64,000 bases of DNA, taken from contig NZ_CP006842.1 of the NCBI RefSeq assembly GCF_000626675.1, positions 1,116,001-1,180,000 on the forward strand, read 5' to 3'. Position 1 is the first letter of the stretch; each line of letters opens with the position of its first letter. The translations under genes were made by a program, and so were the position numbers. The stretch comes from Corynebacterium glyciniphilum AJ 3170. GTDB lineage: Bacteria; Actinomycetota; Actinomycetes; Mycobacteriales; Mycobacteriaceae. The notes beneath the pieces were generated by a model, which saw only the letters and a list, made by a program, of their open reading frames with translations, was not told where the DNA came from and made no database searches. Shown here one piece after another: positions 1 to 8,812 of the stretch.

Positions 1-1035
1 ATCCGTTGGGTCATCGCCGACCTCGGCGGGCATACGGTCGACGACACGGAGGTGATCGTCACCACCGACCTCACCAATGACGCTGTCATGGTACGCCTTG
101 AGCGCGGGGACAAGCTGGTCAAGGCGCCGAGCCTGCTGATGGAGATGGCCGGGGACAGGGAGATCGAGGCGCCGTCGGACACGGCGCTGACTGGGCAGCA
201 ACCGGCAGCCGTGGACTACTCGGGTGGCGGCGTCGTGGACGGGGAGATCGTCGGCACGGACGACCACACCGCCGCGGTTGCAGGACTGCGACGCACCTCG
301 CGCACCGAGGTGCCGTCGTCGGTGATGGACGAGGTCGAGGATGCCGTGGCGCTGATGACCCGGGCGATGCGGCAGGGGGAGTGGGAGCAGTCCCAGACCC
401 ACCACTCCTTGCTGGCCTACCTGCGGGAGGAGACCGAGGAACTGGCTGAGGTTATCGACCAGGTCGAACCCGGTGAGGACGAGTCCGGCATCGACCAGCA
501 GGAGCTGTGCACGGAGCTGTCGGACATTCTGCTGCAGGTGCTCTTCCACGCTGAGATCGCCAACCGGCGCGGCGCGTTCGACATCGGGCACGTCGCCGGC
601 GCGTTCGTGGCGAAGATGCGCTCGCGGGCTCCGTACCTCTTCGAGGACGTGGAGCGTCCGGTGTCCCGTGACGAGCAGGACCGTCTGTGGGCGGAGGGAC
701 GGGTGAACGAGGGCAAGCCGGCGTTCAAGGAGGAGGCGGTGGCAACGCCTCCGCACCGTGAGGAACCGCACGCGACGACGTTCGCGGCGGTGACGAACCC
801 GACGGACGCCCCTTCGGCACCATCGGCACTGGCGGCGGCCGAAGAGGTCATCATCCTGGCCCGTCGGAACGGGCTGCACGACTCCGAAATTCCGACGGAC
901 ATCCGGTTCCCGATGATCGGGTTGGAACGCGACAACGTCGGCGACTCCGACAACCGACTGATTACTGCGGTGGAGACGTTCCGCCGTGAGCTGGAGCACC
1001 GCTTCGGAGAATCCTCCGACAGCTGGGGGAAGTAG
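1..1035 (+). CDS. mazG: MazG nucleoside triphosphate pyrophosphohydrolase, 5' end outside window
   Basis: The reading frame is open from base 1, so the N-terminus lies upstream; the GTG at 52 is inside the protein. The all-alpha MazG domain is clear from about base 330 to 690: the metal-binding helix EETEELAEV is followed by ELSDILLQVLFHAEIA, which carries the second acidic pair. MazG hydrolyses (d)NTPs to NMP and PPi, using Mg2+ bound by these acidic residues, and helps clear damaged nucleotides. About 100 residues follow the domain, as in the long mycobacterial-type MazG. Position upstream of the transglycosylase and eno matches Rv1021. The last 74 bases overlap the 3' end of the convergent ABC permease gene. 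Family assignment is firm; the exact substrate is not visible. Confidence 0.9.
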   Translation: MRWVIADLGGHTVDDTEVIVTTDLTNDAVMVRLERGDKLVKAPSLLMEMAGDREIEAPSDTALTGQQPAAVDYSGGGVVDGEIVGTDDHTAAVAGLRRTSRTEVPSSVMDEVEDAVALMTRAMRQGEWEQSQTHHSLLAYLREETEELAEVIDQVEPGEDESGIDQQELCTELSDILLQVLFHAEIANRRGAFDIGHVAGAFVAKMRSRAPYLFEDVERPVSRDEQDRLWAEGRVNEGKPAFKEEAVATPPHREEPHATTFAAVTNPTDAPSAPSALAAAEEVIILARRNGLHDSEIPTDIRFPMIGLERDNVGDSDNRLITAVETFRRELEHRFGESSDSWGK

Positions 1036-1885
1036 CACGACGGCGTCGCAGCACCGCCGTGGTCACCAGTCCTTCGCGGGGGGCGAAGAGATAGACCAGC
1101 AGGAAGATTCCGGCCTGTACCAGCACGATCGCGCCGCCGGCGGAGATATCCTCGTAGAAACTCAGCCAGATCCCGGCCACTGAGCTGCACCATGCCACGG
1201 CTGGTGCGATCAGCATCATCCGGCTGATCCGTCGGGTGAGCAGGTAGGCCGTCGCGCCCGGGGTGATGAGCAGGGCGACGACGAGGATCACGCCCACGGC
1301 CTGCATCGAGGCCACGACAACCAGTGCGAGACAGACCATCACCGTCCAGCGGATCGCGCCGGTGTGCATCCCGATGATGCGGGCGTGGTCGGGATCGAAG
1401 GCCCAGGCGGTGATGTTGCGGCGCATGACGAGCATGATCATCAGGGCAAGCGCGCCGAAGACGAGCACCTGGACCAGCGACTCCTGGGAGATGCCCAGCA
1501 GATTGCCGAAGAGGATCTCCTGCAGGTTCGTCCCCGCCGGGGTGACCGAGACCAGGACGAGTCCGAGCGCGAACAGTGCCGTGAAGATGACGCCGATGGC
1601 GGTGTCGCCCTTCAAGGTGGTGCGTTGGCCCACCGCTCCGACCATGCCGACCGCGAGCAGTGCGGCGATGAGGGCACCGATCGCGAACGGCCAGCCGAGG
1701 ATATAGGAGACCACCACGCCGGGCAGGACGGCGTGGGAGACCGCGTCACCCATCAACGACCAGCCGATGAGTACGAGCCAGCAGGACAGCAAGCCTGCGA
1801 TCACGGCCGTGACCGTGGCCACGACCAGGGCACGTTGGATGAACCCGTAGTCGAGGGGTTCGAGGAACCACAGAATGTCGGACAT
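962..1885 (-). CDS. ABC-3 family metal (Mn/Zn-type) transporter permease
   Basis: This 307-residue protein is strongly hydrophobic with about eight membrane segments and belongs to the ZnuB/MntB/TroC permease family (ABC-3). The SLMGDAVSHAVLPGVV stretch after the first segments and GVILVVALLITPGATAYLL near residue 205 are typical. It would form the membrane channel of the importer encoded by the two upstream genes. Its ATG overlaps the ATPase stop by 1 nt (TAATG), so translation is probably coupled. After the last segment an Arg/Pro/Ser-rich tail of about 35 residues (VLRRRRATS onward) runs antisense into the mazG 3' end. The metal is inferred from the binding protein and operator, not from the permease. 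Confidence 0.88.
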   Translation of the reverse strand: MSDILWFLEPLDYGFIQRALVVATVTAVIAGLLSCWLVLIGWSLMGDAVSHAVLPGVVVSYILGWPFAIGALIAALLAVGMVGAVGQRTTLKGDTAIGVIFTALFALGLVLVSVTPAGTNLQEILFGNLLGISQESLVQVLVFGALALMIMLVMRRNITAWAFDPDHARIIGMHTGAIRWTVMVCLALVVVASMQAVGVILVVALLITPGATAYLLTRRISRMMLIAPAVAWCSSVAGIWLSFYEDISAGGAIVLVQAGIFLLVYLFAPREGLVTTAVLRRRRATSPSCRRILRSGAPAHGGTSPPQ

Positions 1886-2595
1886 TATGCCTCCGTTCCT
1901 GGAGTATGTTCAGGAGTGCTGAAGGTCGACAGGAGGTTCTCGGTGGTGAGGACGTCCGCTGGGGAGCCGTGGGCGACGACGGTGCGTTGCAGCATGGTGA
2001 CGGTGTCGCACAGCTCCGGGACCGAGCCGAGGTCATGGGTGGAGATCAGGACGCAGCGTCCGTCGTCGGCCATGGCGCGCAGCAGGTCGCTGATCGTCGA
2101 CTGGCTGACCGTGTCGACCCCGGCGAACGGCTCGTCGAGCAGCACGACGCCGGCATCCTGCGCCAACCCACGTGCGACGAAGGTCCTTTTCTTCTGTCCA
2201 CCGGAGAGCTGTCCGATCTGACGGTCGGCGAGGGTGGTCAGATCGGTGCGGGCAAGGGCATCGTCCACCGCGTGACGGTCGGTGTCACGGGGACGTTTGA
2301 GCAGACCCATGTGCCCGTAGCGGCCGGTCATCACCACGTCGCGCACACTGACCGGGAAGGTCCAGTCGACCTTCTCCGACTGGGGGACGTAGGCGGTGCT
2401 GCCGGTGACGGTGACCGTCCCGCTGTCGGGGCGGACGCCACCGGTGAGGGTGTTGAACAGGGTGGACTTGCCGGACCCGTTCATGCCGATCAGTCCGTGG
2501 ATGGCTCCGGCGTCCAGTTCCAGGGAGACGTCCTTGAGGGCACGGACCGTGCCGTAGCTCACCGACACGTCCCGCAGGGTGATGGCGTGTCCCAC
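1885..2595 (-). CDS. ABC metal transporter ATP-binding protein
   Basis: This 236-residue ATPase has Walker A GMNGSGKST (about residues 37–45), signature LSGGQKKR, Walker B VVLLDEPFAGVD and a switch His in ISTHDLG. It powers the ABC-3 importer made with the neighbouring permease and binding lipoprotein. It starts with GTG, overlapping the binding-protein stop by 1 nt, and its stop overlaps the permease ATG by 1 nt, so all three are one tightly coupled operon. It is closest in type to ZnuC/MntB/SitB ATPases. Specificity for Mn is inferred from context. Confidence 0.92.
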   Translation of the reverse strand: MGHAITLRDVSVSYGTVRALKDVSLELDAGAIHGLIGMNGSGKSTLFNTLTGGVRPDSGTVTVTGSTAYVPQSEKVDWTFPVSVRDVVMTGRYGHMGLLKRPRDTDRHAVDDALARTDLTTLADRQIGQLSGGQKKRTFVARGLAQDAGVVLLDEPFAGVDTVSQSTISDLLRAMADDGRCVLISTHDLGSVPELCDTVTMLQRTVVAHGSPADVLTTENLLSTFSTPEHTPGTEA

Positions 2596-3500
2596 TAGCT
2601 GTCGCCCCGCATGCCCTCGACAATGGTGTCGACATCGTAGCGGATCAGGTCCAGGTAGGTCGGGGCGTCGCCGCCGTCCTCGGTGAGGGAGTCGACGTAG
2701 AGCGTGCCACCGTCGCGGGCACCGGTGTCCCGGATGAGCTGCTCCTTGGGGCCCGGGTCCACGGTGGATTCACAGAAGACCGCGGGGACGTCATTGTCGT
2801 CGACGAAGGATGCCGCCGTACGGATCTGGTCGGGGGTGATCTCCGCGTCGGAGTTCACCGGCCAGATGTAGCTCTCGGCCATGCCGGCATCCCGGGTGAG
2901 GTAACTGAACGCACCCTCGCAGGTCTGCAGGGCGCGCTGGTTCTCCGGCAGGTGGGACAGTCCGTCGGTGAGGTCGTCCTGGACGTCGTCGAGCTGGCTC
3001 TTGTAGTTTTCGGCGTTGTCCCGGAAGGTGTCGGCATTGTCCGGGCTGTATTCGCTGAGGGCGTCGACGATGTTGTCAACGTAGATCTTCGCCAGGGTGG
3101 GGCTCATCCAGGCGTGAGGGTTGGGTTCGTCGGTACCTTCGATCGGGATGGGGTCGATCCCCTCGGTGACGGTGACGCGGGTGGCGTCCGAGTCTGCAGT
3201 GAGTTTGTCTACCCAGTTCTCCAGGCCGAGGCCGTTGCTCAGGATCACCTCGGCGCCGGCGGCGGTGCGGATGTCCCCGGGGGTGGGGTCGTAGCCGTGG
3301 ATCTCAGCGCCGGGCCGGGTCAATGAGGAGACCTCGAGGCTGTCCCCGGCGACCTCCTGCGCCATGTCGGCGAGGATGGTGAAGGTGGCGAGGACCTCGG
3401 GGGTGTCGTCCCGCGCGTCGTCGGACGAGCAGGCGACGAGGCCGCCGGCAAGGAAGATCGACGTCGTTGCTGCGGTCGTTCTGCGGATGTTCCTGATCAC
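2595..3500 (-). CDS. Metal-binding lipoprotein of ABC importer (cluster A-I, Mn/Fe type)
   Basis: Extracytoplasmic solute-binding lipoprotein of the ZnuA/PsaA/TroA family. Signal peptide with lipobox LVAC. Four candidate metal ligands are visible: His in EIHGYDPTP, His in NPHAWMSP, Glu in CEGAFSYL and Asp in YVDSLTED. A His-His-Glu-Asp set is characteristic of Mn/Fe-binding PsaA-type proteins; zinc binders usually have a third His and a His-rich loop, which is absent. I chose the GTG at 3500 because GGGAGA stands 6 nt before it and it yields a normal signal peptide. An in-frame ATG at 3533 would add 11 residues but lies inside the operator. It is first in the operon with ATPase and permease. 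Confidence 0.88.
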   Translation of the reverse strand: MIRNIRRTTAATTSIFLAGGLVACSSDDARDDTPEVLATFTILADMAQEVAGDSLEVSSLTRPGAEIHGYDPTPGDIRTAAGAEVILSNGLGLENWVDKLTADSDATRVTVTEGIDPIPIEGTDEPNPHAWMSPTLAKIYVDNIVDALSEYSPDNADTFRDNAENYKSQLDDVQDDLTDGLSHLPENQRALQTCEGAFSYLTRDAGMAESYIWPVNSDAEITPDQIRTAASFVDDNDVPAVFCESTVDPGPKEQLIRDTGARDGGTLYVDSLTEDGGDAPTYLDLIRYDVDTIVEGMRGDS

Positions 3501-3525
3501 AAGAGTTCTCCCACGTCTATAGATT

Positions 3526-3545
3526 GAGTTCAATGATCCGAACTC
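3526..3545. promoter_or_regulatory. Putative MntR operator upstream of the metal ABC operon
   Basis: A perfect inverted repeat GAGTTC-N8-GAACTC lies just upstream of the binding-protein gene and faces mntR. The core GTTCAATG-N4-GAAC closely resembles the MntR motif I recall for C. glutamicum (TGTTCAATGCGTTGAACA). It is flanked by TATAG and CTATA, which may be part of the promoter. Repression of the operon by Mn-loaded MntR is inferred. Confidence 0.7.
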
Positions 3546-3629
3546 TATACTTCAGGCTGTGTCAATCGCAACGACACCGGTCAGGCCGATGCCGTGGAGC
3601 ACAGGGGGAGTTGGGGTAGACTCACCGCC

Positions 3630-4301
3630 ATGCATGTCACCGATCTGCCGGACCGGTCGCAGGACTACCTCAAAAAGATCTATGATCTCCAGGAGTGGGA
3701 CCGCAGCGGCGCGTCCCTCTCCGTCCTCGCCGATGAGTTGGGGCAACGCCGCTCCACCGCGTCGGAGGCGGTGAAAAGACTTGTGGCCGAGGGGCTCGTC
3801 GTCCACGCGCCCTACGGGGACATCACTCTCAGTGAGGACGGTCGACAGCTGGCGCTGCAGATGGTCCGTCGCCACCGACTTATCGAGACCTACCTGTTGC
3901 GCGAACTCGACTACGGTGTGGACGAGGTCCACGATGAAGCCGAAGTCCTCGAACACGCGGTGTCTGACACCTTCATCGCCCGCATTGACGCGGCGATGGG
4001 ACACCCTGCCCGCGACCCTCACGGCGATCCGATTCCTGACGGAGAAGGAAAAATCGCCGTCCCGGACACCGCACCGCTCTCGGAGGCATCGGTGGGCCAG
4101 CGACTCCTCGTCGACCGGATCAGCGACCGTGACGGTGCGCTGCTGCGCTACCTGCAGGACAACGGCATCGCACCGGGAGCTCACCTCATCGTCGGGGAAC
4201 GTCCCTATCCGGACATGGCGGTGCTCACGGTGGAGGGGCGCGACGTCCAGCTCTCGGTCGCCTCGTTGTCGGCCATCCTCTGCCTCGCGGAGGAGCAGTG
4301 A
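3630..4301 (+). CDS. mntR: DtxR-family manganese-responsive repressor MntR
   Basis: A 223-residue DtxR-family regulator: N-terminal winged helix (residues 1–72; recognition helix around RSTASEAVKRL), a dimerisation/metal domain (73–145) and a C-terminal SH3-like domain. Predicted metal ligands are H82, E86, H101, E105, E108 and H109. E105 sits where iron-responsive DtxR has its key Cys102, and Glu there is the mark of Mn-selective MntR. The ATG at 3630 gives a family-typical start (MHVTDLPDRSQDYLK). TAGACT at 3617–3622 lies 7 nt before it, so the message is probably leaderless. It is divergent from the metal uptake operon, which it likely represses. Its stop overlaps the next GTG by 4 nt. Confidence 0.88.
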   Translation: MHVTDLPDRSQDYLKKIYDLQEWDRSGASLSVLADELGQRRSTASEAVKRLVAEGLVVHAPYGDITLSEDGRQLALQMVRRHRLIETYLLRELDYGVDEVHDEAEVLEHAVSDTFIARIDAAMGHPARDPHGDPIPDGEGKIAVPDTAPLSEASVGQRLLVDRISDRDGALLRYLQDNGIAPGAHLIVGERPYPDMAVLTVEGRDVQLSVASLSAILCLAEEQ

Positions 4302-5008
4302 CGGTCAGTCCTGACGAGGTGGACCGGCGCCGCCCCAGCGGTCGTGCCGGGTGCGGCGGATTCGTGGGCCTGATCGCCACCGTCCTGCTGGTCGTCATTG
4401 TCGTCGGCGTGTTTCTCGTCGACGAGCAGGAACCGGAGGCGGAGCGCGTCCCGGTACCGGAGGACGTGCCACCGGCACGGGCCTCGACCGTGCACGATCT
4501 TGCCGCGACCGCCGAGTCACTCTCGATGCCGGAGAACCATCTCGCCGGCTATATCAGTGGTGCCCAGACGGCGGCGTCGGAGTTCCCGTCCTGCAATATC
4601 GCCTGGAACACCCTGGCCGGTATCGGCTTCATCGAGTCGCACCACGGCACCTACGGGGCAGGGGAGGACGGCGGCCGCATCATCGGTCCACGGTTGGACG
4701 GCTCGGGTGAGTTCATGGAAGTCCCGGACACCGACAACGGCGAACTCGACGGTGACCCGGAGTACGACCGCGCCGTCGGGCCGATGCAGTTTCTTCCCGA
4801 ATCCTGGGGGATCTACGGAGCCGGGGGAGACCCGCACGACATCGGGGACGCCGCTGCCGCCGCCGGACGTCTCCTCTGCGGGCATGACCGGGACCTGGAC
4901 ACCGCCGACGGGTGGAGTCGGGCCCTGTTCAGCTATAACCGCTCCGAGGAATACATGATCTCGGTGCGGGACGCCGCCGCGAATTACGCGCTGGGACAGG
5001 CGGCCTGA
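4298..5008 (+). CDS. Membrane-anchored lytic transglycosylase (MltB-like)
   Basis: A 236-residue protein with one N-terminal membrane anchor (residues about 21–41), an acidic/Pro-rich linker, then a lysozyme-like transglycosylase domain. The predicted catalytic Glu is E113 in GIGFIESHHG; later family motifs are VGPMQFLPESW and AAAAAGRLLCG. It should cleave peptidoglycan glycan strands outside the membrane. The GTG start overlaps the mntR stop (GTGA). In M. tuberculosis the equivalent position between mazG and eno is held by lpqU (Rv1022), of the same type, but here the anchor is a membrane helix and not a lipobox. Confidence 0.87.
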   Translation: MTVSPDEVDRRRPSGRAGCGGFVGLIATVLLVVIVVGVFLVDEQEPEAERVPVPEDVPPARASTVHDLAATAESLSMPENHLAGYISGAQTAASEFPSCNIAWNTLAGIGFIESHHGTYGAGEDGGRIIGPRLDGSGEFMEVPDTDNGELDGDPEYDRAVGPMQFLPESWGIYGAGGDPHDIGDAAAAAGRLLCGHDRDLDTADGWSRALFSYNRSEEYMISVRDAAANYALGQAA

Positions 5009-5054
5009 CCGGCTGCCTGACGGACGCGGTGCCGATAGGGCAGAATGGTGGTGA

Positions 5055-6380
<1,326 letters not shown>

Positions 6381-6410
6381 TCCCGGGGCAACGGGCTAGA
6401 ATCGGTCCCC

Positions 6411-7136
6411 ATGGGTACACGTGACCGGAGGGACCGGGAAGACATGAGGCCGTCGGACGAGCGCGACAGCGCCCGTGCCGACGGCCCCGGTCTGCCACGG
6501 CCACGGTCGGTGGAGAAACGGGACCGGCGCCAACGTGAGGTGCGTCAGGCGCCGCGCAAGTTGGCGCGCTCCTTCGTTGAACTTCCGAAGAAGATGAATC
6601 CACTGGTCACCGTCGCGGTGATCCTGGTGGTGGCCTTCGTCGCCCTGTCCGTGGCCACGCCGCTGCGCAATTACTTCCAGCAGCGCGCCGAACTCGCCGA
6701 GGTCAACGCCACCATTGAACGGCAGCTGGCGGAACGCGATGACCTCAACGCCGAACTCGACCGGTACAACAGTGAGGCCTATGTCCGGGAACAGGCCAGG
6801 ACACGCCTCGGGGTCGTGGAGCCGGGCGAGTCCGCCTTCCGGCTGATGGACCCGCGCATCGACACCAGTTCGCCGACCGACCCCGGCGTGGAACACGATG
6901 ATTCGGAACCCGATCCCTGGTACACCCAACTGTGGGGTTCCATCGCCACCCCCGGCGACGAAGACGGCGACACCGACGGGGCCGGTGAGCCGGGGCAGGA
7001 CGGTGGCCGTAACGGGGAGTCCGGTAATCTCCCGATTGACCCGGACCAGCCGGAGGCACCTGCCCAGGAGGGTGACCCGGACCTGCAGCGCGAACTGCAG
7101 GAACAGCAGCAGCAACAACAGCAGGGAGCACAGTAG
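6411..7136 (+). CDS. FtsB/DivIC-like septum formation initiator
   Basis: A 241-residue single-pass protein of the septum formation initiator family. Basic cytoplasmic N-terminus (1–62), membrane helix (about 64–83), coiled coil (about 86–121) with the family pattern NAELDRYNSEAYVREQARTRLG, then a long acidic, Pro/Gly-rich tail ending in a glutamine run. FtsB-type proteins join the FtsL/FtsQ divisome complex. TAGAAT at 6397–6402 lies 8 nt before the ATG, suggesting a leaderless message separate from eno. The low-complexity tail from about residue 150 is an actinobacterial-style extension with no recognisable fold. Confidence 0.87.
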   Translation: MGTRDRRDREDMRPSDERDSARADGPGLPRPRSVEKRDRRQREVRQAPRKLARSFVELPKKMNPLVTVAVILVVAFVALSVATPLRNYFQQRAELAEVNATIERQLAERDDLNAELDRYNSEAYVREQARTRLGVVEPGESAFRLMDPRIDTSSPTDPGVEHDDSEPDPWYTQLWGSIATPGDEDGDTDGAGEPGQDGGRNGESGNLPIDPDQPEAPAQEGDPDLQRELQEQQQQQQQGAQ

Positions 7137-7741
7137 TGTCTGAGAGCACCGGCAGCACCGTGAGTGACGCCGACTACGAGACCATGTCCCGCCAGCTCGG
7201 ACGCAAAATCCGTGGTGCGATCGAGGTCTCCTACCGCACCCCGGACGGGGCGCCGGCCGTGGTCAAGACCGCCCCGCGCCTGCCGGACGGCACGCCGTTC
7301 CCCACGCTGTACTACCTCACCGATCCGCGGTTGACCGCGGAAGCGTCCCGCCTGGAGGTGGCCGGGGTGATGCGCACGATGCAGGCGCGCCTGAGGGAGG
7401 ACGCCGACCTCGCCGCCGACTACCAGGCGGCGCACGAGCATTATCTCGCCGAGCGTAACGCCATCGAATCACTGGGAACGGACTTCTCCGGCGGCGGTAT
7501 GCCCGACCGGGTGAAATGCCTGCACGTGCTGATCGCCTACGCGCTGGCCGAGGGGCCCTCGCGCGTCCGCCTGGGTACGGAGGCGGTGGCGCTGGCTGCA
7601 GCACACACCCCGAAGCTCTCCGGCACCGCCATCCCCGCCGATTGGCCCACTCCGGAAGATCTCGGTACATCCATCGAGGCTGCGTTCGACGAGCACGTCG
7701 ACGAAATGACCTACGACCGTTCTGACGAGGAGGACCAGTGA
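7136..7741 (+). CDS. DUF501 family protein
   Basis: A 201-residue soluble protein of the conserved actinobacterial DUF501 family, always found near eno and ppx/gppA (equivalent of Rv1025). Typical motifs are RTPDGAPAVVKTAPRLPDG, FPTLYYLTDPRL, SRLEAGVM-like text at residues 66–73, and GGMPDRVKCLHVLIAYALAEG near the middle. Its biochemical function is unknown. The GTG overlaps the last base of the divIC stop and its own stop overlaps the next GTG by 4 nt, so it is translated within the divIC–DUF501–ppx operon. Confidence 0.87.
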   Translation: MSESTGSTVSDADYETMSRQLGRKIRGAIEVSYRTPDGAPAVVKTAPRLPDGTPFPTLYYLTDPRLTAEASRLEVAGVMRTMQARLREDADLAADYQAAHEHYLAERNAIESLGTDFSGGGMPDRVKCLHVLIAYALAEGPSRVRLGTEAVALAAAHTPKLSGTAIPADWPTPEDLGTSIEAAFDEHVDEMTYDRSDEEDQ

Positions 7742-8697
7742 CCGGCACCTACGCCGCCATCGACTGCGGTACGAACTCCATCCGCCTGCTGATCAGCGAG
7801 GTCCTTGACGACGGGACGTTGCGGGAGATCAACCGCGACAACATCATCGTCCGTCTCGGCCAGGGCGTGGACGCCACCGGACGCTTCGCCGACGCTGCGC
7901 TCGACCGCGTCGACGAGGCGCTGGGCATCTACGCCGACCGCATGATCATGAACGGTGTCACCGACGTGATGATGGGGGCGACGTCCGCCACCCGCGACGC
8001 AGAGAACCGTGAGGACTTCTTCGCCATCACCCGACGCCATCTGGGCCGCGTGGCCCCGGGCGTGCAGGCCGAGGTCGTCACCGGTATCCGGGAGGCGCAG
8101 CTGTCCTTCGCCGGGGCGGTCGCCGACATGGAGTCGACCGACGGGCACATCTGCGTGATCGACCTGGGCGGAGGATCCACCGAGTTCGTTGTCGACGCCT
8201 ACGGGGAGGGCAGTGGGCAGGCGTACTCAGCGGACATGGGCTGCGTGCGGCTCACCGAACGCTACCTGCACACCGTGCCGCCCACCGACGAGGAGATCGC
8301 CGAAGCCCGGGGTTACGTCGATGGTCTGATGGCCACCGTGGAGGAGAACGTGGACCTCGACAGTGTCACCCGCGTCGTGGGTGTCGCAGGCACCGTGACG
8401 ACCGTGGCGGCAATCCAGAAGGGGCTCACCGAGTACAACCCGGAGAAGACCCACATGTCCGAGATCGACCTGGCGGACTTCCGGTCCACGGCCCGCTCTC
8501 TGCTGGGCGAGACGGTGGAGCAGCGCCGGGAGCACCCGGCGATGCACCCGGGGCGCGCCGACGTGATCGGTGGTGGTGCGATCGTGATCGACGCCTTCGC
8601 CTCCCGGTTCCTGGACAAGGGGCTGACGTCGATCACCGTCAGTGAGAAAGATATCCTGGACGGTATCCTGGCTGAGGTCATCGAGCGCAACAGCTAG
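7738..8697 (+). CDS. Ppx/GppA family exopolyphosphatase
   Basis: A 319-residue member of the ASKHA-fold Ppx/GppA family, which removes phosphate from polyphosphate and/or pppGpp. Visible motifs: phosphate-1 loop IDCGTNSIRLLI (residues about 5–16), GATSATRDAEN, phosphate-2 loop IDLGGGSTEFV (about 141–151) and the hydrophobic VVGVAGTVTTVAA. The length fits the short actinobacterial Ppx1 type (Rv1026-like), without the C-terminal HD domain of long Ppx. GTG start overlaps the DUF501 stop. Polyphosphate versus pppGpp preference cannot be told from sequence. A polyphosphate-polymerase-like gene lies 13 kb downstream. Confidence 0.92.
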   Translation: MTGTYAAIDCGTNSIRLLISEVLDDGTLREINRDNIIVRLGQGVDATGRFADAALDRVDEALGIYADRMIMNGVTDVMMGATSATRDAENREDFFAITRRHLGRVAPGVQAEVVTGIREAQLSFAGAVADMESTDGHICVIDLGGGSTEFVVDAYGEGSGQAYSADMGCVRLTERYLHTVPPTDEEIAEARGYVDGLMATVEENVDLDSVTRVVGVAGTVTTVAAIQKGLTEYNPEKTHMSEIDLADFRSTARSLLGETVEQRREHPAMHPGRADVIGGGAIVIDAFASRFLDKGLTSITVSEKDILDGILAEVIERNS

Positions 8698-8713
8698 ACG
8701 ACCCAGGCAGTAC

Positions 8714-8787
8714 GCCCCTATAGCCCAATTGGCAGAGGCAGCGGACTTAAAATCCGCGCAGTGTCGGTTCGAGTCCGACTGGGGGCA
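8714..8787 (+). tRNA. tRNA with anticodon UAA (Leu by anticodon), short variable arm
   Basis: A 74-nt cloverleaf: 7-bp acceptor stem GCCCCTA/TGGGGGC (one G·T pair), D arm in GCCCAATTGGCAGAGGC, anticodon stem GCGGA/TCCGC around loop CTTAAAA with anticodon TAA at 8748–8750, a 5-nt variable region (8758–8762), T arm GTCGG-TTCGAGT-CCGAC, and discriminator A at 8787. CCA is not encoded. The anticodon reads the rare UUA codon. Oddly, the variable region is class-I size although bacterial leucine tRNAs are class II with a long arm. It lies directly after ppx/gppA. Confidence 0.93.
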
Positions 8788-8812
8788 CTCTTTGTCCGGG
8801 CGTGCCGCCGGC

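Noticed and set aside
1364..2598. Long plus-strand open frames opposite the metal ABC permease and ATPase
   Set aside because: They mirror well-defined ABC genes and have repetitive Asp/His/Gly text without motifs.
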